Below, one piece after another: positions 18,070 to 26,774 of a stretch of 64,000 nucleotides of DNA. The notes beneath the pieces were generated by a model. It searched no databases. It worked only from the letters and a program-made list of their open reading frames with translations, and was not told the origin of the DNA. This DNA comes from an uncultured Muribaculaceae bacterium (GTDB lineage: Bacteria > Bacteroidota > Bacteroidia > Bacteroidales > Muribaculaceae). Position 1 is the stretch's first letter, and every line of letters starts with the position of its first letter. The stretch spans positions 186,001 to 250,000 of the forward strand of contig CAJTME010000002.1 in NCBI GenBank assembly GCA_910577315.1, read 5' to 3'. The translations under genes were made by a program, and so were the position numbers.

Positions 18070-18090
18070 CAAATATAAATGTTAACTTTG
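18070..18090. promoter_or_regulatory. Divergent promoters, bile-salt-hydrolase-like gene and thrC
   Basis: Minus-strand TATATTTG (18070-18077) and plus-strand TAACTTTG (18083-18090), both TAnnTTTG, lie back to back. The minus-strand transcript would have a leader of about 70 nt, the plus-strand one about 35 nt. Confidence 0.55.
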
Positions 18091-18129
18091 CGCAAAAGCA
18101 CCCTAAAACTGCCATCCGAAGCAATTCGC

Positions 18130-19440
18130 ATGAGATATATCAGCACACACGGAAAGTCTACTGCCGACCTTCGCGGCGCTGTGGCGCAATGTTTCGCGCC
18201 CGACGGCGGACTTTACATGCCTGAAAATATTCCTCTCCTTCCAAAGGCTTTTTTCAACAACATCGAGGAAATGAATGTGAGGGAAATAGCCTATGTAGTC
18301 GTCACAACCCTGCTCGGCGCTGATTTCGATGCCGCCGGGCTTAAGGCCGTGGTCGATGCCACGTTCTCTGTGCCGATGCCGGTGAAGGACTTGCGCGACG
18401 GCCTGTCGGTGCTTGAACTGCATGGTGGCCCTACTTTGGCCTTCAAGGACTTCGGAGCCAGATTTTTGGCCGAACTGATTACTCGCTTTCCGGTGAACGA
18501 CGGCCAACGCCATATCGATCTTGTGGCCACCACCGGCAACACCGGCGCTGCAATCGCCAACGCTTTCGCACAGAAAAAAAATCATGATGTGGTGGTGCTG
18601 TTTCCACGCGGAGCGCTCACCCGCTCCCAGCAGGCCCAGTTCACAACCCTCGGCCCCAACATCCATGCCGTCGAGGTTGGCGGAACCATAAGCCAGTGCA
18701 AGCGGCTTGTCGTTGAGGCGGTGTCCGACAGCGAGCTTTCCTCGTTGTTCGTGCCGGTATGTGTCAACACCTCCAACATCCTCCGGCTCCTCCCACAGGT
18801 GGTGTTCTTTTTCCACATATACTCCCGCCTGAAAGCTTCGGGCACGCATGCCGAAAACTTTAACGTCGCCGTTCCCTGCGGCAACCTGAGCAATCTCGTG
18901 GCTGCCGTGATGGCCAAGCGCATGGGGCTTCCCATTGGTAAAATCGTTGCGGCATGCACGGCCAACGATGATTTCGTTAGGGTGATGGCAGGCGACCTGG
19001 CTCCCGACAAGGTGAATGTCAATTCGCGCCATACGCTCGCATGGGCCATGGACTCGGGCTATCCTACAAATCTTTGGCGCGTGCTGTCGCTGTATGGCGG
19101 CGATATTGAGGCGGCGCGCCGCGACATTGCGGCCATTTCGGTGAGCGACGACGAGATTGCCGGGGCAATCACCCGCGAACTCGAACTTTCCGGCTATATG
19201 GCCGACCCCCATACAGCGGTGGCGCTCGCCGCAATCGACGAGGCCGCGCTTCCTGCCGGCTCGCATAACGTCGCCCTTTCAACGGCCCATCCCGCTAAGT
19301 CGCTCGACACAATGACAGCCATCACGGGACGCGCAATCGAACTCCCCCTGCAACTTACGCGTTTTATGACCAAGGGCGTTGTCCCGGCGAAACTTCCGCC
19401 CACCTACGCCGCCCTTAAAAAATATCTTATGAAACTCTAA
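18130..19440 (+). CDS. thrC: Threonine synthase
   Basis: PLP-dependent enzyme of 436 residues converting O-phosphohomoserine to threonine. It begins MRYISTHGKS, has the GGLYMPE segment, the PLP lysine in GGPTLAFKDFGARF, and the phosphate-binding TTGNTGAA loop. Start ATG at 18130 chosen over an upstream in-frame ATG because the latter falls on the promoter element. First gene of a probable operon with the next three genes (gaps 17, overlap 4, gap 11). Confidence 0.96.
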   Translation: MRYISTHGKSTADLRGAVAQCFAPDGGLYMPENIPLLPKAFFNNIEEMNVREIAYVVVTTLLGADFDAAGLKAVVDATFSVPMPVKDLRDGLSVLELHGGPTLAFKDFGARFLAELITRFPVNDGQRHIDLVATTGNTGAAIANAFAQKKNHDVVVLFPRGALTRSQQAQFTTLGPNIHAVEVGGTISQCKRLVVEAVSDSELSSLFVPVCVNTSNILRLLPQVVFFFHIYSRLKASGTHAENFNVAVPCGNLSNLVAAVMAKRMGLPIGKIVAACTANDDFVRVMAGDLAPDKVNVNSRHTLAWAMDSGYPTNLWRVLSLYGGDIEAARRDIAAISVSDDEIAGAITRELELSGYMADPHTAVALAAIDEAALPAGSHNVALSTAHPAKSLDTMTAITGRAIELPLQLTRFMTKGVVPAKLPPTYAALKKYLMKL

Positions 19441-19457
19441 TTTAATATTATACAACA

Positions 19458-19814
19458 ATGGCAACCAAACGTCAACTCAAAAAGCGCATCTGCTGCGTAT
19501 GCGGCGATCTCGCCTCCGACATCCTTCTCGCATCACATCTTTTTGAAGGTGTTGACCGCAAAAAAGTGAATGAAATCGTGAACGAAATCGCAGCTCTCCA
19601 GGAAGATGCCCTTGCAAAGGCAACCTTCTCGTTCGACAAGGCCGTCAAGGATTTTGAATCGCCCGCCGCCTACCGCGCCGCCCGCCGCCAGTACAATGCC
19701 AAGGCCTACGCCCAGCTCCGCAAGGAATTCGGCGAACGCGCCATGGCCATCGTCAAGCAGATGAACGAAGCCGTTCCTGCCGACGTGCGCAAACTCCTCA
19801 CTCCCGAGGCATGA
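19458..19814 (+). CDS. Conserved hypothetical protein (118 aa)
   Basis: Basic, mostly helical 118-residue protein starting MATKRQLKKRICCVCGDLAS; the early CCVC cysteines could bind a metal but no second cysteine pair follows. The remainder has a heptad-like pattern (VNEIVNEIAALQEDALAKA). It sits in the thrC operon and overlaps the next gene by 4 bp (ATGA), so translation is coupled to the acyltransferase. I do not recognise a characterised family. Confidence 0.75.
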   Translation: MATKRQLKKRICCVCGDLASDILLASHLFEGVDRKKVNEIVNEIAALQEDALAKATFSFDKAVKDFESPAAYRAARRQYNAKAYAQLRKEFGERAMAIVKQMNEAVPADVRKLLTPEA

Positions 19815-20353
19815 ACATCGCCGCATGGCTTCTTAAAACCTTCGGGTGGAAGGTTTCGATAACCGTCCCCGACAGTCCCAAGTGCTTGATATGCGTTGCC
19901 CCGCATACGAGCAATTGGGACTTCGTCGTGGGCAAACTCGCCTATGCCTCGGTTGGCCGCGACGCCGGTTTCCTTATGAAGGCGCAATGGTTTTTCTGGC
20001 CGCTCGGATGTTTCTTCCGTGCCATAGGTGGAATACCTGTCGAGCGCAAGAATAAAACCGTTTCGCTGACCGACGTGGTGGTGGCCAAATTCAACGCGGC
20101 CCAACGGCTGCAGCTTGCCATAACCCCCGAGGGAACACGCAGCCGCACAACCAAGTGGCACACCGGCTTCCTCCACATAGCCCTGCGTGCTGACGTGCCC
20201 GTCCAGCTGGGGGTGATTGACTACGCGCGCAAGGAGGTGAGGATTGAAAACGTGTTCATCCCAACCGGTGACATCGAGGCCGACCTGCGCGCCGTAAAGA
20301 ATTTCTACCGACCGTTTAAAGGGAAATATCCCGAAAAATTTTCAGCCGACTGA
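19811..20353 (+). CDS. 1-acylglycerol-3-phosphate acyltransferase-like protein
   Basis: PlsC-like lysophospholipid acyltransferase of 180 residues. The catalytic H-x4-D motif appears as HTSNWD, followed by the substrate motif PEGTRSR. It is short and lacks a strong N-terminal membrane anchor, like the small PlsC-like group of Bacteroidetes. Likely acyl transfer to a lysolipid; exact substrate unknown. Overlaps the upstream gene by 4 bp. Confidence 0.85.
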   Translation: MNIAAWLLKTFGWKVSITVPDSPKCLICVAPHTSNWDFVVGKLAYASVGRDAGFLMKAQWFFWPLGCFFRAIGGIPVERKNKTVSLTDVVVAKFNAAQRLQLAITPEGTRSRTTKWHTGFLHIALRADVPVQLGVIDYARKEVRIENVFIPTGDIEADLRAVKNFYRPFKGKYPEKFSAD

Positions 20354-20364
20354 TTCACTGATTT

Positions 20365-21156
20365 ATGTCTGATGTACTTAAACTGGCCGTAATCGCTCTC
20401 GACATAGAGCTGGCCGATCCTGAGGAAAACCTCTCCCGCGTCGAAAACCTTATGAGGGAAATCCCTACATCGCCCGATGTGGTGGTCCTTCCGGAACTTT
20501 TCACAACAGGCTTTATTCAGGACGAAACGTTGCTCGCCCAAGTGGCCGAACGTGTCGACGGCACCGCCATGCAGACCCTTAAACTGCTTTCACGCCAGTA
20601 TGATACGGCCATCTGTGGCTCAATGGCCGTGGAGGACGGCGGCAAGCTTTTCAACAGAGCCTTCTTTATCGAACCTGACGGCAAATCAACGTTCTATGAC
20701 AAGCGCCATCTATTCTGCCTAAGCTCCGAAGCCACCATGTTTGCCCAGGGGCGCAGGCCTATGCCGGTCGTGACTTTCAGGGGATGGCGCATAGCCCTGA
20801 TGGTGTGCTACGACTTGCGGTTCCCCGTATGGTCGCGCAATGGCAAGACGCCTTACGACATGTTGCTTATTCCGTCCAACTGGCCTAATGCCCGCGAATA
20901 TGCCTGGACCCACCTTCTCATTGCCCGCGCGATTGAAAACCAGGCGGTGGTGGTTGGCGCGAACCGTTCGGGCAGTGACGATTACGGCACCTACGACCAC
21001 CTTACTTTCGTCTATGATGCAATGGGGCAGCCCATCGGACATCCTTTGGACGATTGCCCGATAGTGCTTGCCGCCCCGTCGCTTGAAAACATAGCGAAAA
21101 TCCGCCGCAGGCTGCCTGTGGCCGCCTCGGCGGATTCGTTCACGATAGATTTTTAA
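20365..21156 (+). CDS. Nitrilase-superfamily amidase (omega-amidase YafV/Nit2-like)
   Basis: 263 residues with the Glu-Lys-Cys triad of the nitrilase fold: Glu in VVLPELFTTGF, Lys in YDKRHLF, and Cys in LMVCYDLRFPVW. The arrangement matches omega-amidases that hydrolyse 2-oxoglutaramate or 2-oxosuccinamate left by glutamine transaminases, or act in metabolite repair. Cytoplasmic. Last gene of the thrC operon, converging on the nitroreductase gene. Confidence 0.88.
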   Translation: MSDVLKLAVIALDIELADPEENLSRVENLMREIPTSPDVVVLPELFTTGFIQDETLLAQVAERVDGTAMQTLKLLSRQYDTAICGSMAVEDGGKLFNRAFFIEPDGKSTFYDKRHLFCLSSEATMFAQGRRPMPVVTFRGWRIALMVCYDLRFPVWSRNGKTPYDMLLIPSNWPNAREYAWTHLLIARAIENQAVVVGANRSGSDDYGTYDHLTFVYDAMGQPIGHPLDDCPIVLAAPSLENIAKIRRRLPVAASADSFTIDF

Positions 21157-21186
21157 CGGGCGAGGGGCAAATCGCGCCCTTATGAA

Positions 21187-21798
21187 TCAGTCTTTGTAGA
21201 TTACGTTGTCGGGATTCCATTTGTCCTTCGGTTCCTGGGCGCTGGCCGGATGTCCGACCGGGACGACACACAGGGGGATGAGCTCAGGACTGAGACCGAG
21301 GACCTGACGCGTGGCGTAGACGCGGTTCATGTCGGGGTAGATTCCACACCACACGGCGCCCAAACCCACCGCATTGGCGGCTAAAAGAAGATTTTCGGTA
21401 GCGGCTGAACAATCCTGCACCCAGAAGTCGGGCTGAGGCTTGAAGAACGTTTCACTGTCGCCGCATACTACTACGACGAAGGCCGATTTGGTGAGTTTGT
21501 CGCCGGCATTGGGCAGCGAATCGCCCAGTTCGGCGCGCATGGCCTCGTTGCGCACCACCACGAATTTCCAAGGGCGCGCATTGGCGGCAGTTGGGGCGGC
21601 CATTGCGGCTTTGAGCAGGATTTCGACAGTGTCGGCGCCGACAGGCTGGGCTGTGTATTCACGCACGCTGGTACGCGACATGATGTTGTTGAGGGCGGCA
21701 TTGCCCTCGCTGGCGCTGTCCTGACTTCCGCCGGAACACGAAGCCAGGGCGGCGGTTGCCACAGCTCCTAATGTGAGGGTTTTAAGATTTAATCGCAT
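21187..21798 (-). CDS. Nitroreductase family lipoprotein
   Basis: 203 residues: signal peptide MRLNLKTLTLGAVATAALAS with a lipobox cysteine (ASCSGGSQ), then an FMN-dependent nitroreductase fold (RTSVREYTAQPV, AAPTAANARPWKFVVV, and GLGAVWCGIYPD near the C-terminus). Flavin nitroreductases are usually cytoplasmic, so an exported lipid-anchored form is notable, though it occurs in Bacteroidales. It follows the MNT gene by 6 bp as the last gene of the rmlD-prfC unit. Substrate unknown. Confidence 0.88.
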   Translation of the reverse strand: MRLNLKTLTLGAVATAALASCSGGSQDSASEGNAALNNIMSRTSVREYTAQPVGADTVEILLKAAMAAPTAANARPWKFVVVRNEAMRAELGDSLPNAGDKLTKSAFVVVVCGDSETFFKPQPDFWVQDCSAATENLLLAANAVGLGAVWCGIYPDMNRVYATRQVLGLSPELIPLCVVPVGHPASAQEPKDKWNPDNVIYKD

Positions 21799-21804
21799 GA
21801 TAGA

Positions 21805-22107
21805 TTAATGGTATCGTATGACATAAACTCCTTCGCAGTCAATTTCAGATTTTAAATAGGCATTGATATTCTTATGGAGTCTAACTACATCAACACTTGA
21901 GCCCAAAATGTGTTCAAGAAAACGTTTCAGGCGAATCAAAAGAAACATTTTTGGTTCCATTTCAACACAAATGTCTACATCGCTGTCTTCGCGTTGCTCC
22001 CCGCGGGCTACTGAACCAAATATTCGCAGGGATTTGATTCCAAACTCTTGACGAAGTTCGGAAGAATGGTTTTGAATCAGCGTGATGCAGTCTTTCAGTG
22101 TTTTCAT
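21805..22107 (-). CDS. MNT-type nucleotidyltransferase domain protein, no HEPN partner
   Basis: 100-residue minimal nucleotidyltransferase. The active-site pattern is GSVARGEQREDSDVDICVEM: GS, then DxD. In HEPN-MNT modules this small protein is the antitoxin that AMPylates the HEPN toxin. Here no HEPN gene is adjacent: prfC ends 2 bp before its start and the nitroreductase begins 6 bp after its stop. A/T content is visibly higher than in the neighbours (many Ile, Lys, Asn codons), which hints at transfer. Confidence 0.85.
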   Translation of the reverse strand: MKTLKDCITLIQNHSSELRQEFGIKSLRIFGSVARGEQREDSDVDICVEMEPKMFLLIRLKRFLEHILGSSVDVVRLHKNINAYLKSEIDCEGVYVIRYH

Positions 22108-22109
22108 CT

Positions 22110-23690
22110 TTAAAACTCAGACGTAAAATGGAATCTGATGTCCGGGAAGTCGGTTCGTGCCATCTGGAGGACGTAGTTGGAGTCGGCCAGGAACACGTCG
22201 CGGCCATCGCGGTCAGTGGCCATGAACTGGTGTTTGCGGCGCTTGAAATTGGCCAGGGCTTGTTCGTTGTCGCTCTCAATCCAGCATGCCTTGAACAGCG
22301 ATATGGGTTCCCAACGGCATTGTGCGCCGTATTCATGGAGCAGACGGTATTGGATGACTTCAAACTGAAGCTGACCCACGGTGCCGATGATTTTGCGGCC
22401 GTTGAACTGGTTGGTGAACAGCTGGGCCACGCCTTCGTCCATTAGTTGCTGTATGCCCTTTTCGAGTTGCTTCGACTTCATGGGGTCGGTGTTCTCGATA
22501 TACTTGAACATCTCCGGCGAGAAGCTCGGCAGCCCCTTGAAATGTATTTCTTCGCCAGAAGTCAGGGTATCGCCGATTTTGAAGTTGCCGGTGTCGGGGA
22601 TGCCCACGATGTCGCCGGGCCATGCCTCGTCAACGATATTCTTTTTCTGGGCCATGAAAGCGGTCGGTGCCGAGAATTTCATCATCTTGCCTGAGCGTAC
22701 GTGCTTGTACGAGGCGTTGCGCTCGAACTTGCCGGAGCAGATTTTCACAAAAGCTATGCACGAGCGGTGGTTGGGATCCATGTTGGCATGGATTTTGAAG
22801 ACGAAGCCCGAAAAGCCGGGTTCGTCGGGATTGACGGTGCGCTCGATTGTCTCAACGGGTTTGGGCGCGGGGGCAATCTGCACGAAACAGTCAAGTAGCT
22901 CTTTGACGCCGAACGTGTTGAGCGCCGAGCCGAAGAATACCGGGGCGATACGGGCGTCGAGATAGTCCTGCACGTTGAATTCAGGGTATACACCCTCGAT
23001 GAGTTCAAGATCCTCGCGCAGTTTGGCCGCGTCGGCCTCGCCTACGGCCTGGTCGATGCGCGGGTCGTTGACGTCGTCAATTTCGACGCGCTCGCTCACT
23101 TTCTGTTTGTCGGGAGTGAACAGGTCGAGGCTCTGCTCGAAAATATTGTATACACCCTTGAATTTCGCACCAATGTTGATGGGCCAGCTGAGGGGGCGCA
23201 CGCCGATTTTGAGTTCGGATTCAAGCTCGTCGAGGATGTCGAACGGGTCGCGTCCCTCGCGGTCGAGTTTGTTGACGAAGATTATCACCGGGGTGTTGCG
23301 CATGCGGCACACCTCCATGAGCTTGCGGGTCTGCTGCTCCACGCCCTTGGCCACGTCGACGACGATGATTACTGAATCGACCGCCGTCAGGGTGCGGTAG
23401 GTGTCCTCTGCGAAATCCTGGTGACCGGGGGTGTCGAGGATGTTGATTTTATAGTCGCCGTAGTTGAACCCCATCACTGAGGTGGCCACCGAGATGCCGC
23501 GCTGCTTCTCGATTTCCATCCAGTCGGACGTCGCGGTTTTCTTGATTTTGTTTGACTTGACGGCACCGGCGATATGGATTGCGCCGCCAAAGAGGAGAAG
23601 TTTTTCGGTGAGGGTGGTTTTGCCGGCGTCGGGGTGCGAGATGATTGCGAATGTGCGGCGCCGTGCTATTTCGTCGTTAATCTGGGCCAT
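22110..23690 (-). CDS. prfC: Peptide chain release factor 3
   Basis: Translational GTPase of 526 residues that removes RF1/RF2 from the ribosome after termination. G1 SHPDAGKTTLTEKLLLFGGA, switch II DTPGHQDFAEDT and G4 NKLDRE are intact, followed by the RF3-specific domains II and III (for example the QLQFEVIQYRL segment). Normal length. It follows rmlD by 7 bp and is followed after 2 bp by the MNT gene. Confidence 0.97.
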   Translation of the reverse strand: MAQINDEIARRRTFAIISHPDAGKTTLTEKLLLFGGAIHIAGAVKSNKIKKTATSDWMEIEKQRGISVATSVMGFNYGDYKINILDTPGHQDFAEDTYRTLTAVDSVIIVVDVAKGVEQQTRKLMEVCRMRNTPVIIFVNKLDREGRDPFDILDELESELKIGVRPLSWPINIGAKFKGVYNIFEQSLDLFTPDKQKVSERVEIDDVNDPRIDQAVGEADAAKLREDLELIEGVYPEFNVQDYLDARIAPVFFGSALNTFGVKELLDCFVQIAPAPKPVETIERTVNPDEPGFSGFVFKIHANMDPNHRSCIAFVKICSGKFERNASYKHVRSGKMMKFSAPTAFMAQKKNIVDEAWPGDIVGIPDTGNFKIGDTLTSGEEIHFKGLPSFSPEMFKYIENTDPMKSKQLEKGIQQLMDEGVAQLFTNQFNGRKIIGTVGQLQFEVIQYRLLHEYGAQCRWEPISLFKACWIESDNEQALANFKRRKHQFMATDRDGRDVFLADSNYVLQMARTDFPDIRFHFTSEF

Positions 23691-23697
23691 TTTGCGA

Positions 23698-24555
23698 TTA
23701 CTGTTTTATACGTGCGAGGCAGCGTGCCAGCGATTCCTCCCAATGGGGAATCGGAGTGGAATATGTGGCCCGGAAGCGGGTCTTGTTCAATACCGAATAC
23801 AGCGGGCGTTGGGCCGGGGTGGGGTAGTCCACCGTGAGAATCGGCCTGATGGGACAGTTCTTAATGCCGGCCAACCGCTGGATTGCCACTGCGAAGTCAT
23901 ACCACGAGGCGACTCCTTCGTTGGAATAGTTGATGATGCCGGGAGTCCATTGGCGGGCGAACACGATTGTGGCTATGGCCTCGGCAAGGTCGGCTGCGTA
24001 GGTGGGAGTTCCGATTTGGTCGGTAACCACTTTGAGCATCGGCTCGGAGGCGCTTTTTTCAAGTATGGTCTTGACGAAGTTCTTGCCGTGTGGCGAGTAG
24101 AGCCAGCCCGTGCGGATGATGATTGATTCCGGCGCAAGGCCCAGCAGCGAGGTCTCGCCCTTGCGCTTGGTGGTGCCGTACTGCGACAGGGGGTTCACCT
24201 TGTCGCTCTCGGTGTATGGCTGGAACGTATGGCCGTCGAACACATAGTCGGTCGATATGTGGACGATTTTTATTCCGAGCTCGTCGGCGAGGCGCGCCAG
24301 GTTTGTGACGCCGTCGATGTTGACGGCGGCACATTCCAGCTTTTCTTCCTCCGCGCGGTCCACGGCTGTATAGGCCGCGCAATTTATTATGTGTGTGAAG
24401 TCGCCGTTGCGTAGGAAATCTTCGGTCGCGGCCCTGTCTGTTATGTCGAGGTCTTCGCGGTCGACATAGACTGTGATGCCCGGGCGTTTTGCCTCGAGCA
24501 CCTCACGCAGTTCGCGGCCGAGCTGGCCGTTGGCACCAGTAACTAAAATCTTCAT
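23698..24555 (-). CDS. rmlD: dTDP-4-dehydrorhamnose reductase
   Basis: Reductase of 285 residues making dTDP-L-rhamnose. NADPH loop GANGQLGREL at the N-terminus, STDYVFDG, and the catalytic YGTTKRKGE (Tyr-x3-Lys). The other dTDP-rhamnose genes (rmlA, rmlB, rmlC) are not in the window; rmlD sits instead upstream of prfC, an arrangement I recall from Bacteroides. First gene of a four-gene unit. Confidence 0.93.
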   Translation of the reverse strand: MKILVTGANGQLGRELREVLEAKRPGITVYVDREDLDITDRAATEDFLRNGDFTHIINCAAYTAVDRAEEEKLECAAVNIDGVTNLARLADELGIKIVHISTDYVFDGHTFQPYTESDKVNPLSQYGTTKRKGETSLLGLAPESIIIRTGWLYSPHGKNFVKTILEKSASEPMLKVVTDQIGTPTYAADLAEAIATIVFARQWTPGIINYSNEGVASWYDFAVAIQRLAGIKNCPIRPILTVDYPTPAQRPLYSVLNKTRFRATYSTPIPHWEESLARCLARIKQ

Positions 24556-24614
24556 GCGGGATTGTTTACGAATTTTGATGCAAAATTACGAAAAAATCCG
24601 TTCCCCGCCAAATA

Positions 24615-25424
24615 TCACTGCCACCAGTCGCAGAAATGGTGGACGGGCCCGTGACCATGGCCGATGCGGTATCCGGCGCCGGCTGTTATGGCACGCGATA
24701 TGTATGCCTTGGCCAGCCGCGCGGCCTCGGTGAGGTCGTGGCCGTGGGCCAGGAACGACGCGAGTGCCGACGACATCGTGCAGCCCGTGCCGTGGGTGTT
24801 GCGGGTGGCGGTGCGTGGCGATTCAAGCACCGTCAGCGAGCCGTCCTCGGCGTTGTAGAATATGTCGGCGACGGTGTCGTCGTGCATGTGGCCGGCTTTT
24901 AGCAGCACTGACACGCGGCCTCCCTGCGACAGCTCTTTGGCCGCCTCCGGCAAATCTTCCTGCGATTTCAGCGTGCGGCCCAGCAGCAGTTCGGCTTCGG
25001 GAATGTTGGGTGTGATTACCCTCACCGACGGGATTAGTTCGTCGCGCAGGGTTGCGACGGCATCGGCTTGCAGCAGCGGGTCGCCCGATGTGGCCACCAT
25101 GACCGGGTCGAGCACCGTGTTGCGCGTCCCGTACCCTTCGAGGGTGTCTTTCACGGCGCGGATGAGTTCGGCGGAGTGCAGCATGCCGATTTTAATGGCG
25201 TCGGCGCCTATGTCGTCAAGACACGAGCGGATTTGCCCGGTCACGAAATCAACGGGCACGGGATGTACGCCAGTCACACCCGCTGTGTTCTCATCGACGA
25301 CGGCCACGATGGCCGTCATACCATAGCATCCGAGGGCCGAGAAGGTTTTCAAATCGGCTTGGATTCCTGCGCCTCCGCTGGGGTCGCTGCCTGCGATGCT
25401 GAGACAGCGACGGTAGGTTTTCAT
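24615..25424 (-). CDS. thiD: Hydroxymethylpyrimidine/phosphomethylpyrimidine kinase
   Basis: PfkB-type kinase of 269 residues that phosphorylates HMP and then HMP-P for thiamin synthesis. It begins with the family signature SIAGSDPSGGAGIQADLKTF, and has the anion-hole/ATP segment THGTGCTMSSALAS. Start at 25424 gives an ATGA overlap with tenA; an ATG nine bases upstream (25433) is the alternative. Last gene of the thiamin operon. Confidence 0.93.
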   Translation of the reverse strand: MKTYRRCLSIAGSDPSGGAGIQADLKTFSALGCYGMTAIVAVVDENTAGVTGVHPVPVDFVTGQIRSCLDDIGADAIKIGMLHSAELIRAVKDTLEGYGTRNTVLDPVMVATSGDPLLQADAVATLRDELIPSVRVITPNIPEAELLLGRTLKSQEDLPEAAKELSQGGRVSVLLKAGHMHDDTVADIFYNAEDGSLTVLESPRTATRNTHGTGCTMSSALASFLAHGHDLTEAARLAKAYISRAITAGAGYRIGHGHGPVHHFCDWWQ

Positions 25425-26071
25425 ATCTTCCATTGTTCAAGATTATATGCGCTGTCCCAAAACAGCCATTCCATTTTTGTGCATGTCACGAATTTGTCGG
25501 TCATCATCTGCCTCACTTCCGCCGACGCCTTGTCGGCCAGTTCGTCGCATATTTTGATGGCTCTGCGCGTTGAGGCCTCGAACGTCGCGTCGCCGTATGT
25601 GTCAATCCACTGGCGGTATGGATTGCCGGCACCGGCGCTTGCCATTATGTGCTTGCCTACTTTCTCATAAATCCAGAAGCAGGGGAGCACTGCCGCTGCC
25701 TCGACTTCGACCGGCAGCGTGGCGCAGGCCCCGAGCACCGACGTATAGAGCAGGCACGCGGGGCTTGCCTCTCCCCGGGCTGGCAACTTGCCGTCGAGAA
25801 AAACCGCGTGCATGGCTTTTTCGACCTCGATGCCGTCGATGGCGAAACGCATGAAGTCCTCGACATGTTTTTTGTCGTTAAGGCGCGAGGCTATATGTGC
25901 CAGCACCCGGGCGTAATTGTCGAGGTACAGGCTGTCCTGACGCAGGTAATACGTGAATTTTTCGGGTGGCAAAGTACCCCGCGCCAGTTCAATTACGAAC
26001 GGATGGCTCAGGATTTTATCATATATGGGAGCCGCCGCTGTCCAGGCCCCGTCACTCCACCGCGCGCTCAT
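25421..26071 (-). CDS. tenA: Thiaminase II / aminopyrimidine aminohydrolase
   Basis: TenA-family enzyme of 216 residues; salvages pyrimidine from degraded thiamin (aminomethyl-HMP to HMP). Helical fold with HPFVIELARGTLPPEKFTYYL and YLRQDSLYLDNYAR, the catalytic Cys region PACLLYTSVLGACA, and an acidic C-terminal segment. The frame opens 18 codons earlier, but the ATG at 26071 forms ATGA with the stop of the upstream methyltransferase, indicating coupled translation. Together with thiD it supplies the pyrimidine half from salvage. Confidence 0.92.
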   Translation of the reverse strand: MSARWSDGAWTAAAPIYDKILSHPFVIELARGTLPPEKFTYYLRQDSLYLDNYARVLAHIASRLNDKKHVEDFMRFAIDGIEVEKAMHAVFLDGKLPARGEASPACLLYTSVLGACATLPVEVEAAAVLPCFWIYEKVGKHIMASAGAGNPYRQWIDTYGDATFEASTRRAIKICDELADKASAEVRQMMTDKFVTCTKMEWLFWDSAYNLEQWKI

Positions 26072-26772
26072 GCCGGCTTGACGGCTGTTATGGCGACATA
26101 ATCGCCTTTGTCGAATCCTTCGCATGGCTGTTCCTCGGCTGTGTCTGACAGCAGGGGATGACGTGTGAGGGTTTGCGCGAACGTGAGGTCGGTGAATCCC
26201 GCCTCCCGCAGCATGTCGACCTTCTCGGCAGTCGTGCGCCAGTTGGCCACGTTGACAAATTCAATGGGATATGGATTTGGCGGAAACACCCCTTCAAGCA
26301 GCGGGTGATCCCACGTGCCGAGGGCTTTTGCGAGGTTGTACATCAGTCCGTATGAACTCTCTTTTGGGACGTCAATCAATATTATACGGCCTCCCGGTGT
26401 CAGGGCCCGGTAGGCTTTTTTGATGACATCGGCCAACCCGCTTATGTAGCTGGGGGTGCCGTTGAACAGGATGGTGTCATACTTTCCGTTGCCGAAATCA
26501 GCTTCCTCGGCGGTTGCGACGGTCACGTTCAGCCCGCGTTTGCGGGCGATGTCGGCCATAGCCTCTGACGGTTCGATGCCGTCGCGGATGTCGATGCCGC
26601 GCTCGTCGCGCAGTATCTTCTCGAATAGGCCGCTTCCGCATCCCACCGACAGCGTGCGTCCCGCGCCGCCGAGGACGCTGGCCACAAGGTTGACCTCCGA
26701 GTAGAGCACGTTGCGGTTGTCCAGAAACCAGGCGTCGTAGGCCGACGCATATTCGTCAAATCCTTTTCCCAT
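26068..26772 (-). CDS. Class I SAM-dependent methyltransferase in the thiamin operon
   Basis: 234 residues with a Rossmann SAM site: LSVGCGSGLFEKIL (motif I), an acidic residue ending strand 2 (DGIEPS), DTILFNGTPSY (motif IV region) and LTPGGRIILIDVP. The substrate part after residue 150 is rich in aromatic residues. Start ATG at 26772 lies 2 bp after the thiF stop (a TTG overlapping that stop is possible), and its own stop overlaps the tenA start by 4 bp, so it is translated with thiamin enzymes on both sides. No known thiamin step needs this enzyme; the substrate is unknown. Confidence 0.88.
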   Translation of the reverse strand: MGKGFDEYASAYDAWFLDNRNVLYSEVNLVASVLGGAGRTLSVGCGSGLFEKILRDERGIDIRDGIEPSEAMADIARKRGLNVTVATAEEADFGNGKYDTILFNGTPSYISGLADVIKKAYRALTPGGRIILIDVPKESSYGLMYNLAKALGTWDHPLLEGVFPPNPYPIEFVNVANWRTTAEKVDMLREAGFTDLTFAQTLTRHPLLSDTAEEQPCEGFDKGDYVAITAVKPA

Positions 26773-26774
26773 AT

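Noticed and set aside
21158..21179. Terminator between the amidase and nitroreductase genes
   Set aside because: Only a five-base stem (gggcg/cgccc) with no T tract on either strand.
21805..22107. Complete HEPN-MNT toxin-antitoxin module
   Set aside because: Only the MNT half is present; flanking genes are prfC and a nitroreductase.
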